A DNA stretch of 53,256 bases from Saccharomonospora sp. CUA-673 (GTDB lineage: Bacteria; Actinomycetota; Actinomycetes; Mycobacteriales; Pseudonocardiaceae): NCBI RefSeq assembly GCF_001942305.1, contig NZ_MKKE01000029.1:1-53256 (forward strand), written 5' to 3'. Of this stretch, positions 50,345 to 53,256 are shown in pieces (positions within the stretch are counted from its first letter, which is position 1; each line of letters opens with the position of its first letter). A program made the position numbers and the translations under genes. The notes beneath the pieces are model-generated. The model did not search any database, was not told the DNA's origin, and was given only the letters and a program-made list of their open reading frames with translations.

Positions 50345-52582
50345 ATGCCCGCCCTCGCTCTCGCGGACTGGTTGCGCTCACTGTCCGACGAACGTCTGGC
50401 CTCGTTGCTGCGCGCGCGACGCGACCTGGCGACCCCGCCGCCGTCCGATTCCACGGTGCTGGCCACCCGCGCCGGCACCCCGGGATCGATCGCGCGGGCG
50501 TGCGAGCAACTGGACTCGGCGGCCCTGTCGACGTACGAGGCGCTGGTGGTCGCCGGCGCCGACACCGCCCCGGTGCCGCGCGCGGAGCTCGCGGGGCTGC
50601 TGGGTGACGAGCCCGCCCTGGACGCCCTGTTCGCACTGGCGTTGGCGTGGGACGAGCCGGACTCCGGCGCCCTCCAGGTGCCGCCCGGTGCGCGCGACGT
50701 GTTCGGGCCGTTCCCGGCAGGACTCGGCGAGTCGATGCCGACGTTGGCGGGCACCGACGTCGAGGCGCTCGACCTCGGCGACGACGAGCGCGCGCTGCTG
50801 CGCACCCTCGCCGCCGGCCCGCCGATCGGCCGCACCAAGGACGCCGCCGCCGACGTGCCGCTCGCCTCGGCGGAGACGCCGGTCCAGAAGCTGCTCGCCC
50901 GCGGACTGCTGATCCGCAGGGACCCGACCACGGTGGAGCTCCCGCGCGAACTCGGCCTCGCCGTGCGCGGCGGGACGATCCACCCGCCCGGCTCGCTCGG
51001 CGAACCCGACCTGCCGTTGCATCCGCACGAGCAGTCCACGGTGGACCGGACCGGTGCGGGCGAGGCGATGGAGCTGCTACGGCACACCGAGGCACTGCTG
51101 CGGGCGTGGTCGGACGCGCCGTCGCCGGTACTCAAGTCCGGCGGGCTCGGCGTCCGCGAGGTCAAACGGCTCGCCAAGGACATCGACGTGGACGAGCAGC
51201 GGTTGGCGATGCTGGCCGAGCTCGCCGTCGGCGCGGGACTCGTCGTCGCCACCGGCGACGCGACGCCCGAGTGGGTGCCGACCACGCTGACCGACTCGTG
51301 GCTCTCGTCGCCGCCTGCGATCCGGTGGATGACGCTGGCGCAGGCATGGCTGGACCTTCCGCGGCTGCCCGGCCTGTCCGGTCGGCGCGACGACAAGGAC
51401 AAGGCGCTCGTGCCGTTGTCGGAGGAGTTGCGCAGGCCGAACGCGCCGATGCTGCGTCGCCGCGTGCTGTCGACGTTGTCCGACCTGCCCCGCGGCGCGG
51501 GCGTGAAGAGCGTCGAGGAGCTGGTCGCCAACCTCGCCTGGCATGCACCGCGGCGCGGCGGGCGGCTGCGCGACGACATCGTGCGCTGGACGATGTCGGA
51601 GGGCTCGGCGCTCGGCATGGTCGCACTCGGGGCGATCACGTCGGCGGCCGCGGCGCTGTTGACCGACGATCCGCACGGCGCGGCCAGCGCGATGGCCGAC
51701 GCGATGCCCACGCCGGTCGAGGAGGTGCTGGTCCAGGCCGATCTGACCGTTGTCGCGCCCGGACCGCTGGAGGCCGATCTGGCCACCGAGATCACCACGG
51801 TCGCCGACGTCGAGTCCGCGGGGCACGCGACGGTCTACCGGGTGACGGAGGCGTCGGTGCGGCGCGCGCTCGACACCGGTCGCACCGCCGACGACCTGCA
51901 CGAACTGTTCCGCTCCCGGTCGGCGACCCCGGTGCCGCAGGGGTTGACGTACCTGATCGACGACGTCGCACGGCGGCACGGACGGCTGCGGGGCGGTGCC
52001 GCGGCGGCGTTCCTGCGCTGCGACGACGAGGTGCTGATCGCCGAGGTGCTGGCCCATTCGGTCGCCGCGAACTACGAGCTGCGCAAGATCGCCCCGACCG
52101 TGCTGATCAGTCCGTTCCCGCTGGCCGAGCTGCTCGATGCGTTGCGGGCAGCCGGGTTCACGCCCGCCGCCGAGGGCCCCGACGGGCGGATCCTCGACCT
52201 GCGGCCCAGCGGACGTCGGGTGCCCGCGCAGCGCCGTCCCACGGCCGGTGCCACGTCGTACGCGCCGGCGCCGATCGGCGACGAGCAGGTGTCGGCGGTG
52301 CTGGCGCACATCAGGGCGGGCGATCGCGCGGCCACGACCCGCCGCGGCACGACCGTCCGCCTGCCCGCGGGCGGTGGTTCGGACACCTCGGCCACGATGG
52401 CGCTGCTGGCCCAGGCCACCCGCGAGCAGCGCGAGGTGTGGATCGGGTTCGTCGACTCGCACGGCACCGCGACCCAGCGGATCGTGCTGCCCGTCCGCGT
52501 CGGCGGCGGCATCCTCGAGGGTTCCGACAACGAGCGCTATCCCCTGCACCGCATCACGTCCGCAGCCCTCGTCGAGGCCTGA
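50345..52582 (+). CDS. helicase-associated (XPB-partner) protein with WYL-like C terminus
   Basis: 745 residues. The N-terminal two-thirds are helical with winged-helix-like segments; the centre (EEVLVQADLTVVAPGPLEADLA, YRVTEASVRRALDTGRTADDLH) is the Helicase_C_3 domain seen in XPB-associated proteins, without helicase motifs. The last 90 residues (REQREVWIGFVDSHGTATQRIVLPVRV) look like a WYL ligand domain. In mycobacteria the homologous gene adjoins the XPB helicase gene; here TA and IS sequences follow instead. TATCCT is seven bases before ATG 50345. Confidence 0.85.
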   Translation: MPALALADWLRSLSDERLASLLRARRDLATPPPSDSTVLATRAGTPGSIARACEQLDSAALSTYEALVVAGADTAPVPRAELAGLLGDEPALDALFALALAWDEPDSGALQVPPGARDVFGPFPAGLGESMPTLAGTDVEALDLGDDERALLRTLAAGPPIGRTKDAAADVPLASAETPVQKLLARGLLIRRDPTTVELPRELGLAVRGGTIHPPGSLGEPDLPLHPHEQSTVDRTGAGEAMELLRHTEALLRAWSDAPSPVLKSGGLGVREVKRLAKDIDVDEQRLAMLAELAVGAGLVVATGDATPEWVPTTLTDSWLSSPPAIRWMTLAQAWLDLPRLPGLSGRRDDKDKALVPLSEELRRPNAPMLRRRVLSTLSDLPRGAGVKSVEELVANLAWHAPRRGGRLRDDIVRWTMSEGSALGMVALGAITSAAAALLTDDPHGAASAMADAMPTPVEEVLVQADLTVVAPGPLEADLATEITTVADVESAGHATVYRVTEASVRRALDTGRTADDLHELFRSRSATPVPQGLTYLIDDVARRHGRLRGGAAAAFLRCDDEVLIAEVLAHSVAANYELRKIAPTVLISPFPLAELLDALRAAGFTPAAEGPDGRILDLRPSGRRVPAQRRPTAGATSYAPAPIGDEQVSAVLAHIRAGDRAATTRRGTTVRLPAGGGSDTSATMALLAQATREQREVWIGFVDSHGTATQRIVLPVRVGGGILEGSDNERYPLHRITSAALVEA

Positions 52583-52642
52583 ACGCGGTACCGGCTCATT
52601 TGCCGTGTGCCGCGTTTTGCCTGGTTGGCATGGTCTACCGAA

Positions 52643-52845
52643 TCAGTCGGACATCGACAGCGAGATCGAGGCTTTCCACTCCCGATCCGATGTGAGCACC
52701 GGCCGGTCGAGGCGCTGCGCCAGCGCCAAGCACGCCCGATCTGCCAGAGACAGGCCGTGGCGTCGGGTACGCGGCCATAGTTCGGCGGTAGCCAGTGCGT
52801 CTTCCCTGCCGAACGGCGTGAGGACGAGTCGAGCACGGTGCTCAC
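52643..52845 (-). pseudogene. VapC PIN-domain toxin remnant, internally deleted
   Basis: The start GTG 52845 overlaps the antitoxin stop and reads STVLDSS, the usual VapC opening with its first catalytic aspartate. The frame then changes to LTPFGREDALATAELWPRTR...GLSLADRACLALAQRLDRPVLTSDREW, which is the C-terminal half of a PIN domain with later acidic residues. About 60 residues between are missing, so a functional nuclease is unlikely. Confidence 0.8.
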
Positions 52846-53129
52846 GCCGCACCCTCGCGTTCCTCGCGCGCAGCTTCGGCGCGGCGGTCGGCGATCAACT
52901 CGTCCACAGCCGACGACGTATCGCCGGTGGGGTTGGCCAGGGATCGGATGCGACGAAGGCGTGCTGCTCGGGTTTCGAGGACGAGTTCACCGCTCTTGTC
53001 GACGTGGACGTAGAGGGTATCGCCGGGCTTGATCCCAGCAGCCTCCCGCGCCCGCTTCGGAAGAGTCACGCGGCCTTGCTGGTTGACGCCTACCCTGCTG
53101 TTCAGCTCTTCAACCTGACGCTGTGACAT
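52842..53129 (-). CDS. AbrB/MazE-like antitoxin
   Basis: 95 residues. N-terminal swapped-hairpin DNA-binding domain: VGVNQQGRVTLPKRAREAAGIKPGDTLYV, then an acidic/basic helix-rich tail (TSSAVDELIADRRAEAAREE) typical of VapB toxin-binding ends. Intact, while its partner toxin is truncated. ATG 53129. Confidence 0.88.
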   Translation of the reverse strand: MSQRQVEELNSRVGVNQQGRVTLPKRAREAAGIKPGDTLYVHVDKSGELVLETRAARLRRIRSLANPTGDTSSAVDELIADRRAEAAREEREGAA

Positions 53130-53186
53130 ATGGGCATCCTGACAGACACTAACGACATGACTGGGCCCCGTTTGGTGGTCCAGTGG

Positions 53187-53256
53187 TTATGAGAGTGCGG
53201 GTTGGTTGGTGATCCACTGCTCGCGGAAGGTGGTCGGGGGTTGGCCGCCGAGCGAG
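53187..53256 (-). mobile_element. 3' end of a transposase gene (partial insertion sequence)
   Basis: The minus strand reads SLGGQPPTTFREQWITNQPA to a TAA at 53187-53189, resembling the C-terminal SLG motif of rve-type (IS3/IS481-like) transposases. The GGGCCCCGTTTGGTGGTCC stretch just beyond (about 53163-53181) may be the element's terminal inverted repeat. Only 23 codons are in the window, so the family is uncertain. Confidence 0.55.

Overview
The window is about 53 kb of high-GC, gene-dense chromosome from an actinobacterium. Gene content (SepH, actinobacterial SerC, an Rpf with LysM, DUF2530/2537/2771/3027 proteins, a 13E12-type HNH protein, an EphD-like hydrolase-SDR fusion) and many leaderless TAnnnT starts point to Pseudonocardiaceae, perhaps a Saccharomonospora relative; the genus is inference. 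From memory, the backbone follows the M. tuberculosis Rv0862c-Rv0889c neighbourhood (helicase-associated protein, moaC, mog, moaE, rpfA, moaD, moaA, cspB, MFS, DUF3027, marR, SpoU methylase, DUF2537, sepH, serC, citA), with accessory blocks inserted.

Layout. 1-733: 3' part of ureABC, minus strand. 1097-7948: citrate synthase, EphD-like protein, serine hydrolase, serC, sepH. 8025-13685: a glycan block (SQD1-like nucleotide-sugar enzyme, GtrA, a membrane GT-C/GT2 fusion, a sugar epimerase) lying between sepH and DUF2537 with copies of a palindromic repeat on both sides. 13942-19563: DUF2537, SpoU methylase, GCS2-type ligase, a TetR-heme oxygenase unit, superoxide dismutase. 19592-20280: three repeat structures. 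20280-25387: HNH protein, orphan iron-box-like palindrome, MFS exporter with MarR, purine permease, DUF2530. 25407-33356: sacsin-like ATPase coupled to DUF3027, glutaminyl cyclase lipoprotein, MFS, DUF2771 lipoprotein, Mph-like kinase. 33470-40768: cold shock protein, two HAD hydrolases, acyl-CoA synthetase, PhzF, secreted phosphodiesterase, YccF, metallophosphoesterase. 40778-48456: molybdenum section (modABC with a molbindin-type regulator, moaA-moaD, a MoaB-MoaE fusion, moaC) with an rpf gene embedded in it. 48472-53256: malic enzyme, small conserved-looking protein, helicase-associated protein, a decayed VapBC pair, and the end of an insertion sequence.

Genes that work together: ureABC; TetR with heme oxygenase; MarR with MFS; the molbindin regulator with modABC and the moa genes; and, by hypothesis, the SQD1-like/GtrA/GT/epimerase set for an exported glycan.

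Two features cut across the window. A GGGCCC-centred palindromic repeat family occurs six times, always between genes. Nine conserved genes, including sodA and moaE, are each broken by one or two missing bases (twelve events, all losses) and become full length when these are restored, which points to sequence error rather than decay. No tRNA, rRNA or CRISPR array was seen.
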